A stretch of 44,452 nucleotides of DNA from Pirellulaceae bacterium (GCA_028280445.1 JANQLU010000135.1:1-44452); one strand, 5' to 3'. Counted from the first letter of the stretch, positions 16,976 through 25,071 are shown. A program made the numbers and translations. Notes: generated from the sequence alone by a model not told the origin.

Positions 16976-17737
16976 ATGAATGAACGATCCAGCAACGAGT
17001 CGTCCCAAATCGATCCCAAATCCGATAGCTGGCGGACAACACATTGGAGTATTGTGGTCAACGCGCGGTCCAGCGACGCGACTCAACAGGATTCGCAATG
17101 GCGAAATTCGCTTGAGCTGCTTTGCCAACAATATTGGTACCCGTTGTACGCCTACCTGCGTCGCAAAGGGTATGACGCCACCGATGCGCAGGATTTGGTT
17201 CAAGGGTTTTTCGTCCAACTGATCGAAAAACGATTTCTCGACGCGGTGGATCGACAACGTGGCCGTTTTCGATGGTTTTTGATGAATGCTGTGTCGCGCT
17301 ACGCGGCAAACTGGAACAAAAAACAGTCGGCCGAAAAACGAGGCGGCAAACATCAAACGTTTTCGTTTGATTTTGCCATCGGCGAAGATCGCTACAGTCT
17401 GGAGCCCGCCGACGGAATGACGCCTGAAAAACTTTTTGAAAGGCGTTGGGCGCTGACCATATTGGAGCAGGCGATCGAGAAATTGGCCCTGGAATATGAA
17501 CAGGATGGCAAAGGCCGTTATTTCAAACACCTCAAAACCTATCTGACCGCCGACAGTCAGGCTCCGTCGTATTCAGAGACAGCACAACAATTGGGTATCA
17601 ACGAGACGACTGTCAAAGTTGCTATTTTTCGACTTCGTGAAAAATACCGGAAAACCCTGCGAAGTCTCGTTGCCCAAACTCTCGACGAAACCGAAAGTCT
17701 CGACGCGGAAATTGACGATCTTTTATCAGCGCTCTGA
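16976..17737 (+). CDS. ECF-type RNA polymerase sigma factor
   Basis: A 253-residue sigma factor of the extracytoplasmic-function type common in planctomycetes. The start of the conserved region is TTHWSIVVNARSS, followed by sigma region 2 (LCQQYWYPLYAYLRRKGYDATDAQDLVQGFFVQLIEKRFL) and the RGRFRWFLMNAVSRY core-binding segment. Region 4 ends the protein with a helix-turn-helix (YSETAQQLGINETTVKVAIFRLREKYRKTL). I chose the ATG at 16976, which has AAGGGG about 13 bases upstream. Members of this group often sit beside a Ser/Thr kinase; here the neighbours are two thiol-redox genes. A redox-linked regulon is possible but not shown by the sequence. Confidence 0.9.
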   Translation: MNERSSNESSQIDPKSDSWRTTHWSIVVNARSSDATQQDSQWRNSLELLCQQYWYPLYAYLRRKGYDATDAQDLVQGFFVQLIEKRFLDAVDRQRGRFRWFLMNAVSRYAANWNKKQSAEKRGGKHQTFSFDFAIGEDRYSLEPADGMTPEKLFERRWALTILEQAIEKLALEYEQDGKGRYFKHLKTYLTADSQAPSYSETAQQLGINETTVKVAIFRLREKYRKTLRSLVAQTLDETESLDAEIDDLLSAL

Positions 17738-17966
17738 TGTTCTCACAATTGATCAAGTGCTGCATCACACAGTTTTGACGAGCAGTTTTTTGTTATTGAT
17801 GCATGTGAGGTGCGAAGTTGCAGGCGGCGATGTAGAAGGCTTTTTTCAATCGCAACGCATTACCGCCATTTTTGAAATTGTTTGTAAGTATCCGTAGATC
17901 AAGTCCGTCTAACGTCTTCAAAAATCAAATGACCAAAGTCGTTGAAATATCGAAGGGAGTCGATTG

Positions 17967-18467
17967 GTGAAGACGCACATGTTAATGTCGTTTGCTGTTT
18001 TGATAGCATTTGCTGGCTGTCAAAATTCGGAGTGGTTGAAACGCACTGATCAGAAATTTTTTGTCCAAAAACTCTACCAACCACCGGCACTAAAATCTGG
18101 CAAGGACGATTTGAAAATCGGCAGCAAATCGGCGGTGGCTCAAGAACGATTCAAGCCGATGATTCACCAACTCAATAGCCGTCAGCACTTGGACGCAATT
18201 ATTGGTGAGAAAAAGCCAGTATTGCTGGATTTCTACGCCGATTGGTGTGGTCCATGTCACAAGCAATCGCAGGAATTGGCAGCACTCAATTTAGAACAAC
18301 TCGATGCACACATCGTAAAAATTGATGTCGAAAAATTCCCTGAGATTGCCAATCAGTATAAAGCGTCTCGTCTCCCAACTCTCGTGTTGGTCGATCAAGG
18401 TCGAGAAATCTACAAGAAAAGCGGATTGCATACGGCTGCACAAGTCAAAGATCTGTTTTCTCGATAG
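17967..18467 (+). CDS. Thioredoxin-like lipoprotein
   Basis: A 166-residue lipoprotein with a thioredoxin domain. The signal ends in a lipobox with Cys18 (IAFAGC), so the mature protein should be lipid-anchored. The active site WCGPC is at residues 93-97, followed by the cis-Pro segment RLPTLVLVDQG. It probably reduces or exchanges disulfides outside the cytoplasm. I chose the GTG at 17967, eight bases from GGGAG; a TTG one codon earlier is also possible. It lies 229 bases downstream of the ECF sigma factor on the same strand, with no terminator seen between them, so co-transcription is possible. Confidence 0.92.
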   Translation: MKTHMLMSFAVLIAFAGCQNSEWLKRTDQKFFVQKLYQPPALKSGKDDLKIGSKSAVAQERFKPMIHQLNSRQHLDAIIGEKKPVLLDFYADWCGPCHKQSQELAALNLEQLDAHIVKIDVEKFPEIANQYKASRLPTLVLVDQGREIYKKSGLHTAAQVKDLFSR

Positions 18468-18520
18468 TCGCGGCTCATCAAACAACAGCGTGCAATTCGT
18501 TGCTAGTCAGCGTTGATTAA

Positions 18521-18596
18521 ATGTGAGCGGCAAGGCGCTAGCCGCCGGTATCGGTATTAGAGGGTTCACCGGCGGCTAGCGCCTTGCCGCTCACAT
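18521..18596. repeat. Family A inverted repeat, copy A2
   Basis: Two perfect 29-base arms (18521-18549 and 18568-18596), starting ATGTGAGCGGCAAGGCGCTA, enclose an 18-base loop. It is 53 bases past the stop codon of the thioredoxin lipoprotein, in the 545-base gap 18468-19012 between convergent genes. Confidence 0.9.
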
Positions 18597-18741
18597 TTGC
18601 GCTCAATAGCGACTGCGTGTCGTGGATTTCGTTGCGATCGGATCTGGAAACAATTTCCGACTTTAAAAAATCCGAAAGATATCTAGGGTTTTTGGGCAAG
18701 TTGCGCAAAATTGAAGCGATAACAGATACGTAATCGGGCAC
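18538..18741 (-). pseudogene. Short open frame of doubtful status
   Basis: A minus-strand frame beginning at a GTG at 18741 reads PDYVSVIASILRNLPKN and RYLSDFLKSEIVSRSDRNE before running into repeat A2, which encodes its last 17 codons. The same frame stays open upstream (FFCPDENVPDY) up to the terminator at 18784 without an ATG. The composition up to the repeat looks protein-like, so this may be a remnant of a gene cut by the repeats. It could equally be chance. I give it low weight. Confidence 0.25.
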
Positions 18742-18783
18742 ATTTTCATCGGGGCAGAAGAAATGTGGCTGTTTACATAAACG

Positions 18784-18816
18784 AAAAGCACTGGTCGTTA
18801 AAAGCCAGTGCTTTTT
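18784..18816. terminator. Bidirectional intrinsic terminator
   Basis: AAAAGCACTGG (18784-18794) pairs with CCAGTGCTTTT (18805-18815), with an A run on one side and a T run on the other, so it can end transcription on both strands. It lies about 320 bases past the thioredoxin lipoprotein stop and just beyond a second minus-strand terminator. Confidence 0.8.
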
Positions 18817-18822
18817 GTATTT

Positions 18823-18864
18823 AAAAAAAGAGAGGCCTTCAGCGGGGCAGTAGCTGGAGACCTC
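18823..18864 (-). terminator. Minus-strand intrinsic terminator
   Basis: On the minus strand GAGGTCTCCAGC pairs with GCTGAAGGCCTC (one mismatch and one G-T pair in twelve), followed after TC by seven T. Together with 18784-18816 it forms a tandem terminator pair. The transcript that it ends is unclear; the kinase gene stops at 19013 and a short reading frame lies at 18877-18900. Confidence 0.7.
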
Positions 18865-18876
18865 ACAAGTTGGTAA

Positions 18877-18900
18877 TTACCTAGAATGTAATGTCGTCAT
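18877..18900 (-). ncRNA. Candidate small RNA or leader with a seven-codon ORF
   Basis: Seven codons (MTTLHSR) start with an ATG at 18900 and have AGGAAAGAA as an excellent ribosome binding site. They overlap a 10-base palindrome GGTAATTACC and are followed within 20 bases by the tandem terminators at 18823-18864 and 18784-18816. The whole could be a leader-peptide attenuator, a small RNA of about 120-170 bases, or a very short gene. The coordinates give the short frame only; the 5' end of any RNA is not visible. Confidence 0.35.
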
Positions 18901-18953
18901 TTCTTTCCTGACACTTGCGTAATTTTTTCCGCTATCAACATGTTATTCTGCAG

Positions 18954-19009
18954 GTAGGGCCGGTTCCTACCGGCCGGTTGTTGGATTGGCCGGTGGGAAC
19001 CGGCCCTAC
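18954..19009 (+). repeat. Family B inverted repeat, copy B2
   Basis: GTAGGGCCGGTTCCTACCGG pairs with the right arm ending CCGGCCCTAC around the spacer TTGTTGGATT. It ends 3 bases from the stop codon of the kinase gene. Confidence 0.85.
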
Positions 19010-19012
19010 GAT

Positions 19013-20689
19013 TTACAGTGAACGGTTTTTGGGTCGTTTGGTGAATGATTCGATGGCAAACCGGGAACGCCGGAGTGAAAAATATTGGACCATTCCCAAC
19101 GTGACCAGTGACAGACTAAACATGATCGCGCCGCTAGGCGGAATATCCGTCAATTGTTCTGAAACGTTATTTCGAATGACGTGAAACCAATAAGTGACCA
19201 CGCTGATGACCGTCACAAATACGACGAGGTCGATCCGCATACGAAGCGACGCGACAGCAACGATCGGGAAAAACAGAAATGTGAGATAACTCTTGGCTCC
19301 ATCCATTTCCGGAATTGCCATTAGCGCAGCAAGCAACAGCACATCCATCGTTGCCCAGGCAAATAGGATTAACGAACGCCCTCCGAAAAACATCAGCGCC
19401 CGTTGAAAACACCACGCTCCAAAGGCCCAAACCATTGCGATCGTACAAGCCGCCAGATGCAGATAACGTGTCGGACTACTCGCTTCGATGAAATAGTAAT
19501 TCAGGACATGCCAACCGAAAATCAAACCGATCGCAGCCCACGCTGCGGCTAGTCCGGGTTGTTGCCGCGCCCAGCGGACGATTCGGCGGTATCCGTTTAA
19601 CCCGCGGGCTTGAATCGGCTCGCCGTCTAAATGTGCTCTCAAATCGGCCGCCAGTTCGACCGCGTTGCGATATCGTTTACTAGGGTCTTTTTCCAAGCAT
19701 TTCGAGCAGATTGTGTCCAGATTTCGAGCGATTTTTCGATCAAAAAACTTGGGCGCGACGACTTCGTGATCCCGCACCAATTGAATGGCACCAGCGAGAT
19801 TGACATCGCGTGCCAAAATGGGCGGGCGTCCTGTCAGGATATGATAGAGAATCGCACCCAACGAATAGACGTCGGCCGTCGGTCGTGCCGCGGACGGATC
19901 GCCCAAAGCTTGTTCGGGCGGCATGTAACCAGGTGTGCCCATCACATCGCCCGTTGCCGTCAAGCTCGACTGATCTTGCAAATTTCTGGCCAATCCGAAA
20001 TCGGCAACTTTGGGACGACCTCGTGCGTCAATCAAAATGTTCGAAGGCTTCAAATCGCGATGAATGATTCCATTTTCATGACAATGGCCGACCGCATCGC
20101 AAACATCAGTAAACAGTTCGACCAACTCCTCGCGGGTTTTGCTACCGTCCTTGATCAACGATTCAAAATTGGTGCCTTCGATAAATTGCATCGAGTAATA
20201 ATGGGCGCCGTTTTCGCAACCGACTTCGTAAACCGGCACGATTCCATCGTGATCCAATTTGGCGGCGGCCTGAGATTCGTTAACAAATCGTTTAACGTCG
20301 GCTTCGGACGCCAATCGGCCTGCACGAATGGTTTTGAGCGCGACGAAACGATCGGGTGTTTTCTGACGAGCTTTAAACACGACACCCATGCTTCCGCGCC
20401 CCAGTTCTTCGACGAGTTCGTAATTGCCCAGATAGCGCGTCGTTGGAACCGTAGCCGGCCGAACGGTATCTGGAGGCAAAGTTTTGTCGAGATCGATCTT
20501 GGGAACAAAATCAAACGAGTTCAATGACTGAGGATCATCATCTTCGTCCGTTTCGAGCATGGACATCAGCGTGTCTTTGATTTGTTCATCGCTGCAGTTT
20601 TCCGCGATCCACTGGGTACGTTCATCTTGCGGAACTTGGGTTGCCTGGCTGAACAGGTCGGTGACGATTTGATATTGTTCCGGAGTCAT
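19013..20689 (-). CDS. Ser/Thr protein kinase with multi-pass membrane tail
   Basis: A 558-residue Hanks-type kinase. After a 90-residue N-terminal region comes the kinase domain: glycine loop GRGSMG (97-102), Lys119 (VALKT), HRDLKPSN (210-217), DFG (230-232) and GTPGYMPPEQA. All catalytic residues are present, so it should be active. Residues from about 385 carry five or six membrane helices (WAAIGLIFGWHVLNYYF, LAACTIAMVWAFGAWCF, ILFAWATMDVLLLAALMAI, YLTFLFFPIVAVASL, LVVFVTVISVVTYWF, GAIMFSLSLVTLGMV). Most planctomycete relatives end instead in one helix plus TPR or WD repeats. It lies 28 bases downstream of an ECF sigma gene and is probably co-transcribed. The ATG at 20689 is the start; a TTG at 20704 is in frame. 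Confidence 0.92.
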   Translation of the reverse strand: MTPEQYQIVTDLFSQATQVPQDERTQWIAENCSDEQIKDTLMSMLETDEDDDPQSLNSFDFVPKIDLDKTLPPDTVRPATVPTTRYLGNYELVEELGRGSMGVVFKARQKTPDRFVALKTIRAGRLASEADVKRFVNESQAAAKLDHDGIVPVYEVGCENGAHYYSMQFIEGTNFESLIKDGSKTREELVELFTDVCDAVGHCHENGIIHRDLKPSNILIDARGRPKVADFGLARNLQDQSSLTATGDVMGTPGYMPPEQALGDPSAARPTADVYSLGAILYHILTGRPPILARDVNLAGAIQLVRDHEVVAPKFFDRKIARNLDTICSKCLEKDPSKRYRNAVELAADLRAHLDGEPIQARGLNGYRRIVRWARQQPGLAAAWAAIGLIFGWHVLNYYFIEASSPTRYLHLAACTIAMVWAFGAWCFQRALMFFGGRSLILFAWATMDVLLLAALMAIPEMDGAKSYLTFLFFPIVAVASLRMRIDLVVFVTVISVVTYWFHVIRNNVSEQLTDIPPSGAIMFSLSLVTLGMVQYFSLRRSRFAIESFTKRPKNRSL

Positions 20690-20717
20690 GAAACGTTCTG
20701 GCAATCAATTCAAAGAA

Positions 20718-21287
20718 TTATTTTTCGGAACTTTGCATTTCCTGTAACAACCAAGCCCGGGCTGCCCGCCAATCATTTTTAACGGTTGCTGGTGAAACAT
20801 CGATGGCTTCGGCCGTTTCCTCGATACTCATACCACCAAATACGCGCAACTCGACGATTTTGGCATGGCGTTCGTTGAGCTCATTCAGCCGAACGAGTAA
20901 ATCATCCAAGGCCACGATTTCATAGGGGTTTTCACTCGACGAACCACTGAGTGGATTCGAAGAAATGGAAACGCGATTGAAATCGCCGCCACGTTTTTTG
21001 GCGTATTTGGCACGCGCATGGTCGACCAAAATACGGCGCATAATTTTAGACGCAATCGCCCGGAAATGTGCCGTGTTTTGCCAATTGGTGTTTCGTTGAT
21101 CGATCAATTTGATAAACGCTTCGTGGACCAGGGCCGTTGGTTGCAGGCTATGTCCGACGTTTTCTTTGACCAGATGGCGTTGAGCAATGACACGCAGTTC
21201 GTCGTACACCAGGCCGAGCAGTTTTTCCGTCGAAATATCGGAGCCATCGATCGATTCTGCCAATAATTGATTCGGGTCGTCGCTCAT
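20718..21287 (-). CDS. ECF sigma factor of the kinase-linked (gvs1-type) group
   Basis: A 189-residue sigma factor. Region 2 includes LLGLVYDELRVIAQRHLV..GHSLQPTALVHEAFIKLIDQ and FRAIASKIMRRILVDHARAKYAKKRGG. Region 4 has ALDDLLVRLNELNERHAKIVELRVFGGMSIEETAEAIDVSPATVKNDWRAARAWL. The LVHEAFIKL and MRRILVDHARAK signatures mark the sigma-70 group often found beside Ser/Thr kinases in planctomycetes (TIGR02999 type). It precedes the kinase gene by 28 bases, forming a two-gene unit in which phosphorylation may control the sigma factor. The ATG at 21287 matches the usual family start; the frame is open for 45 more codons upstream. Confidence 0.9.
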   Translation of the reverse strand: MSDDPNQLLAESIDGSDISTEKLLGLVYDELRVIAQRHLVKENVGHSLQPTALVHEAFIKLIDQRNTNWQNTAHFRAIASKIMRRILVDHARAKYAKKRGGDFNRVSISSNPLSGSSSENPYEIVALDDLLVRLNELNERHAKIVELRVFGGMSIEETAEAIDVSPATVKNDWRAARAWLLQEMQSSEK

Positions 21288-21467
21288 CGCTTGTATTGTA
21301 TCCGAGGATTTTGTGTTTACGGTTTTTTCAGCAATCTGAATTCGGTAATCATTTAGCAACAGCATAACTTGGGCTCGGGAAAAACGGAACTCGGCAAAAA
21401 ACGGTCTTGGACATTTGGGCAATGTCTAAATGAACAGACTGGCCCAGAATAAACATTGGAATTTGAG

Positions 21468-21481
21468 TGATCACGTGATCA
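21468..21481. promoter_or_regulatory. 14-base palindrome in a divergent region
   Basis: TGATCACGTGATCA is a perfect palindrome between the divergent sigma-kinase operon and the TPR gene (start at 21552). Its position suits a regulator binding site acting on one or both sides. No regulator is assigned. Confidence 0.4.
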
Positions 21482-21551
21482 AGGTCGGTCAAAATTCGTT
21501 ACAATTTGAAACGCGTGAAATGTTGCTGTCTTGGCTAATCGTGTGAGACGA

Positions 21552-22400
21552 ATGAAAAATTTAACTTTGATGATTGCTGTGATGGGTGTATTTGTTGGGC
21601 AAGTTGTCTGTAGTGCGACAGATTTCAAACGACGCGCCTGGAAACAGGAACAAGCCAATCAACAGGAGAAACAAGACCAACAAAAGCGGAAAGAATCGAC
21701 GCCCGAAGAATTGCGAGAAATACATCAGGCAATCCGGGCTTCCATCGTTGCTTCTCGCAAAGCTGATTTTGCAAAAGCGATCAAATCGATCGATCCAGTA
21801 ATCGCCAAGTACCCCAAAGCTTCTCAGTTGTATAGGTACCGTGCGAATGCCAAATTTTCCAATGGCGACATTGTTGGTGCCATCAAGGATTACGACCAAA
21901 TTATTGTGCTCGACAAAAAATCCGGCCCCTATTTATGGGAGCGTGGATTGGCGTTGTATTATGCCAAACGATATAAAGACGGTCGCGCCCAGTTTGAATC
22001 ACACCAAAAAGTCAATTCGGATGATGTTGAAAATGCAGCTTGGCATTTTTTATGCGTTGCCCGACAACAGAATCTGGAAACGGCCCGCTCAAATCTGATT
22101 CAAATCGATGGTGATACTCGCGTCCCGATGCCCGAGGTATTCAAGCTGTTTGCCGGTAAGTGTGTTGATCAAACAGTGATTGACGCGTTCGAAAAATCCA
22201 AAGACAAAACAGGTGCTTACTATGGGTATTTGTATTTGGGGCTGTATTACGATGCAAAAGGCAACGAAAAAAAATCGTTGGCGTACATCGAAAAAGCGGT
22301 CAAGGTGAATCCGTTTCGCCCCGAAAGCCTGATGGGCCGCATTGCAGACATTCATCTCAAAATTCGCGGTAAATCGAAGATCGAAAGCAAGAAAAAATAG
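21552..22400 (+). CDS. Exported TPR-repeat protein
   Basis: A 282-residue protein with a signal peptide (MKNLTLMIAVMGVFVGQVVCSA), a charged Gln/Lys-rich linker (KQEQANQQEKQDQQKRKE), then helical repeats of tetratricopeptide type from about residue 60. TPR signatures include ASQLYRYRANAKFSNGDIVGAIKDYDQIIVLD, GPYLWERGLALYYAKRYKDGRAQFE and YYGYLYLGLYYDAKGNEKKSLAYIEKAVKVNP. It is likely periplasmic and acts in protein-protein contacts. The start at 21552 is chosen because the signal peptide begins there; the ribosome binding site is weak. It is divergent from the sigma-kinase operon. Confidence 0.85.
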   Translation: MKNLTLMIAVMGVFVGQVVCSATDFKRRAWKQEQANQQEKQDQQKRKESTPEELREIHQAIRASIVASRKADFAKAIKSIDPVIAKYPKASQLYRYRANAKFSNGDIVGAIKDYDQIIVLDKKSGPYLWERGLALYYAKRYKDGRAQFESHQKVNSDDVENAAWHFLCVARQQNLETARSNLIQIDGDTRVPMPEVFKLFAGKCVDQTVIDAFEKSKDKTGAYYGYLYLGLYYDAKGNEKKSLAYIEKAVKVNPFRPESLMGRIADIHLKIRGKSKIESKKK

Positions 22401-22607
22401 TCCTAACCGCCGCGTGGCTGGAATTTATTTCCAGATAGTGGCCGCAGCATCGGTACAAATGGAATTCCTCCTTTAATTGATTGCAACTCGTAGTGATCAA
22501 CGTACGGAGTTACGACGGTTTCTTGCAATTTCCCCAGCAAATCCTATGGTTCAATTGCCCCATGGTATTTGGTGTTTCGCCAGTTGGCCAATTCAAATGA
22601 GGCAAGT

Positions 22608-22964
22608 ATGTCATCCTCGATCACGACTCCAACACAACTTGGTTTGGCTATCATTTTGTGGGGCACCAACTTATTTGTTTGGTTGTCGAAAGGGGTTAAT
22701 GGAGCAGACCTCAGTTTCGCTTGCGTATTCGGGGCGACCATTTCATTAATCGTGATGGTTTCGTTTATCTCCACCAACCTCGAACAACTGGGGATGGTCA
22801 ACCGAAAAACTTCTAAAAGGGCTGTCAGCGAGTTTCAGAAAAAATTGCATGAAGTCGAAGTTGCCAAACAAATGGCAGCGAATCGCAGAAATCAATCGTC
22901 CACCAGCGCCGCCGAAAATTGTTTAACTCAAGCAGGAATGCATTCCCCTCATAAAACAGCGTAA
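22608..22964 (+). CDS. Small two-helix membrane protein
   Basis: A 118-residue protein I do not recognise. Two membrane helices (LGLAIILWGTNLFVWL and FACVFGATISLIVMVSFIS) are followed by a charged helical segment (KTSKRAVSEFQKKLHEVEVAKQMAANRR) that may form a short coiled coil in the cytoplasm. The ATG at 22608 has GAGG five bases upstream, which supports it as a real gene over overlapping frames. The gaps on both sides (22401-22607 and 22965-23186) hold no further gene; a short hairpin CTGGAA/TTCCAG near 22420 has no T run. Confidence 0.65.
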   Translation: MSSSITTPTQLGLAIILWGTNLFVWLSKGVNGADLSFACVFGATISLIVMVSFISTNLEQLGMVNRKTSKRAVSEFQKKLHEVEVAKQMAANRRNQSSTSAAENCLTQAGMHSPHKTA

Positions 22965-23186
22965 TGCGTTCCGACGTTAACATCTAAATTCACCTAATGT
23001 TCGAATTGTCTGCCAAGATCCGACGTTTACTGGCGAATAACTTCGGCTAAACCGGTCGGCGTGAACAGATATCTGTGGTGAGGCCGAATCCTGTAAAACC
23101 AGGTGGCCCATTTGGAGGTATTCATAATGAACTCCAAAAACTAAAATAAGCATTCATCAATTGTGAATATATTTTGAGGAATCGAA

Positions 23187-23927
23187 GTGCCCATCGAGTT
23201 TAGTTGTAATCAGTGTTCCGCGACATTGCGTGTTCCAGAAGAACATGCTGGTAAAAAAGCGCGCTGTCCGGGGTGTTCGACCGTCCTGGATGTTCCCACA
23301 GAGGGCGTTGATCTGGCGCTGACCACCGCTGGCAAAAGTGAACAAACCAGCAGCGATCTCAACGTCTCACCCGGTCCTACCGTTGAACGTTGGTGCATGA
23401 AGACACCGGATGGATCGATCTACGGTCCCGTTGAAAAACCAGAGTTAGATCATTGGCTCAACGAAGGGCGAATTTCAGCACAATGCCAATTGCAACGTGA
23501 CGGTGAAACGACTTGGCAAAATGCGGCGCTGGTCTTTCCGCAACTCGGCATCGGTACCAGTGTTGCCGGTCCATCAGCACAAGCTCAGCAAAGCTTCTAT
23601 CAACCAGCTCCAGGACACGCCGGAGGCGCTGCCCAACCATTTAATCCTACTGGAGCACCGCGGGGAAATTATCGAGCACACAACGGGATTGTGATTTTGC
23701 TGTTGGGTATTTTCGGATTCATGTTCACTTGCCCAATTTTGTCTGTTGTCGCTTGGGTCATGGGATCGTCCGAACTCAAAGGAATCCGCGCAGGAACGGT
23801 TGATCCAGAAGGCAAAGGTTTGGCAACCGCCGGAATGGTAATGGGAATTGTCGGCACGGCGATTTTCGCGTTAGTCATTGTTTTCTACGTGCTGATCATT
23901 GGTTTAGCGATTGCCGCCGGACCTTAA
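23187..23927 (+). CDS. Zinc-ribbon / GYF_2 / DUF4190 membrane protein
   Basis: A 246-residue protein with three recognisable parts. Residues 5-32 form a zinc-ribbon-like knuckle with Cys7, Cys10, Cys27 and Cys30. Residues 68-115 match the GYF_2 type (WCMKTPDGSIYGPVEKPELDHWLNEGRI...). A Pro/Gln/Ala-rich linker follows. Residues 164-245 form a DUF4190-like two-helix membrane domain (IVILLLGIFGFMFTCPILSVVAWVMG, then GLATAGMVMGIVGTAIFALVIVFYVLI). This combination is common in planctomycetes and is of unknown function. The start is a GTG at 23187 with GAGGA six bases upstream. Confidence 0.87.
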   Translation: MPIEFSCNQCSATLRVPEEHAGKKARCPGCSTVLDVPTEGVDLALTTAGKSEQTSSDLNVSPGPTVERWCMKTPDGSIYGPVEKPELDHWLNEGRISAQCQLQRDGETTWQNAALVFPQLGIGTSVAGPSAQAQQSFYQPAPGHAGGAAQPFNPTGAPRGNYRAHNGIVILLLGIFGFMFTCPILSVVAWVMGSSELKGIRAGTVDPEGKGLATAGMVMGIVGTAIFALVIVFYVLIIGLAIAAGP

Positions 23928-23965
23928 GCATTTATTGTTTCGGTTCGTCGATCTGTAAATCAAAC

Positions 23966-24022
23966 GTAGGGCCGGTTCCCACCGGCCGTTTTTTTGGATT
24001 GGCCGGTAGGAACCGGCCCTAC
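23966..24022 (+). repeat. Family B inverted repeat, copy B3
   Basis: GTAGGGCCGGTTCCCACCGG pairs with the right arm ending CCGGCCCTAC around a TTTTTTTGGATT spacer. It lies between two genes on the same strand, 38 bases past a stop codon. Confidence 0.85.
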
Positions 24023-24090
24023 GTCTTTCCGAATGCCGCCTTGATTCGATACAACGGTAACATTGTTTTCCAGTGTTGTTAGGAATTTTG

Positions 24091-24996
24091 ATGGTCAAGC
24101 TCGGTGCCCACATGTCGATTGCCGGTGGATATTACAAAGCGATCGAGGCCGGTGTCGCGGTGGGGTGCGATTGTGTTCAGCTGTTTACGAAAAACAACAA
24201 CCAGTGGCGAGCGAAACCAATCACCGATGACGATGTCGAGAAATTCAAAGCGGCCGTTGCCAAACATAAAATTCAACACGTTGTTTCGCACGCTTCGTAC
24301 CTGATTAATCTGGCCAGCCCGAACGACGAGTTACGCAACAAAAGTATCGATGCAATGGTGATCGAATTGCAGCGTGCTGAATTGTTGGGAATTCCAGGTG
24401 TTGTTATGCACCCTGGTTCGTACACAACGAGTTCCGAAGCGGCGGGTATTGCGGCCATTGCCCGATCGATCAACGAGATTCACCAAAAAATCGGACCGTG
24501 CGATTCACAGATTTTGTTGGAAAATGTGGCCGGGCAGGGGACCAATATCGGTTGGAAATGGGAACATTTGGCGGAGATCATCGAGCAAGTTGATGAACAC
24601 GAGCGGCTCGGTGTTTGTATCGATACTTGCCACGCGTTTGCCGCCGGATATCCGCTGAGTCCAGCGAAAGATTTCAAAAAAACGGTTGCCTCGCTTAACA
24701 AATGGGTGGGAATTGATCGGGTCAAAGCCATTCACTTGAATGACAGCAAGAAACCTTTGGGTTCGCGGCGCGACCGTCATGAACATATTGGCCGCGGGGA
24801 AATGGGGTTGGAGCCATTTCGTTTATTGCTGAACCATCATCGCTTGAAAAAAATCCCGATGTATTTGGAAACCGCCAAAGGGCAAGAAGACGGTAGGGAT
24901 TTGGACGCAATTAATTTGGAAACGTTGCGCGGCTTGGTTGGTCAGACAGAACCGATCGCTCCCAAGAAATCTACACCACGACAACTGAAATTTTAG
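24091..24996 (+). CDS. nfo: Endonuclease IV (AP endonuclease)
   Basis: A 301-residue DNA repair enzyme that cuts the backbone 5' to abasic sites, using three zinc ions in a TIM barrel. All nine expected metal ligands are present: His67, His107, Glu144, Asp178, His181, His215, Asp228, His230 and Glu260, in contexts such as VSHASYLINLA, GVVMHPGSY, ILLENVAGQG, CIDTCHAFAAGY, HLNDSK, DRHEHIGRGEMG and YLETAKGQ. Length and motif spacing match the Escherichia coli enzyme almost exactly. The ATG at 24091 has AGGA six bases upstream. Its stop codon directly abuts repeat B4. Confidence 0.96.
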   Translation: MVKLGAHMSIAGGYYKAIEAGVAVGCDCVQLFTKNNNQWRAKPITDDDVEKFKAAVAKHKIQHVVSHASYLINLASPNDELRNKSIDAMVIELQRAELLGIPGVVMHPGSYTTSSEAAGIAAIARSINEIHQKIGPCDSQILLENVAGQGTNIGWKWEHLAEIIEQVDEHERLGVCIDTCHAFAAGYPLSPAKDFKKTVASLNKWVGIDRVKAIHLNDSKKPLGSRRDRHEHIGRGEMGLEPFRLLLNHHRLKKIPMYLETAKGQEDGRDLDAINLETLRGLVGQTEPIAPKKSTPRQLKF

Positions 24997-25069
24997 TAGG
25001 GCCGGTTCCCACCGGCCGGTTTATTAGATTGGCCGGTTTATTAGATTGGCCGGTGGGAACCGGCCCTAC
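24996..25069 (+). repeat. Family B inverted repeat, copy B4 (expanded)
   Basis: This copy begins at the last base of the nfo stop codon and ends 2 bases from the stop codon of the convergent gene, so it fills the whole junction. It holds a 17-base tandem duplication of the spacer unit (CCGGTTTATTAGATTGG twice), making it longer than copies B2, B3, B6 and B7. Confidence 0.9.
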
Positions 25070-25071
25070 CG

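Noticed and set aside
19631..20527. 298-residue open frame on the plus strand
   Set aside because: It lies wholly antisense to the Ser/Thr kinase gene, whose motifs are intact, and its translation shows no domain.
22401..22450. Hairpin CTGGAA/TTCCAG as a terminator of the TPR gene
   Set aside because: The stem is only six pairs and no T run follows.
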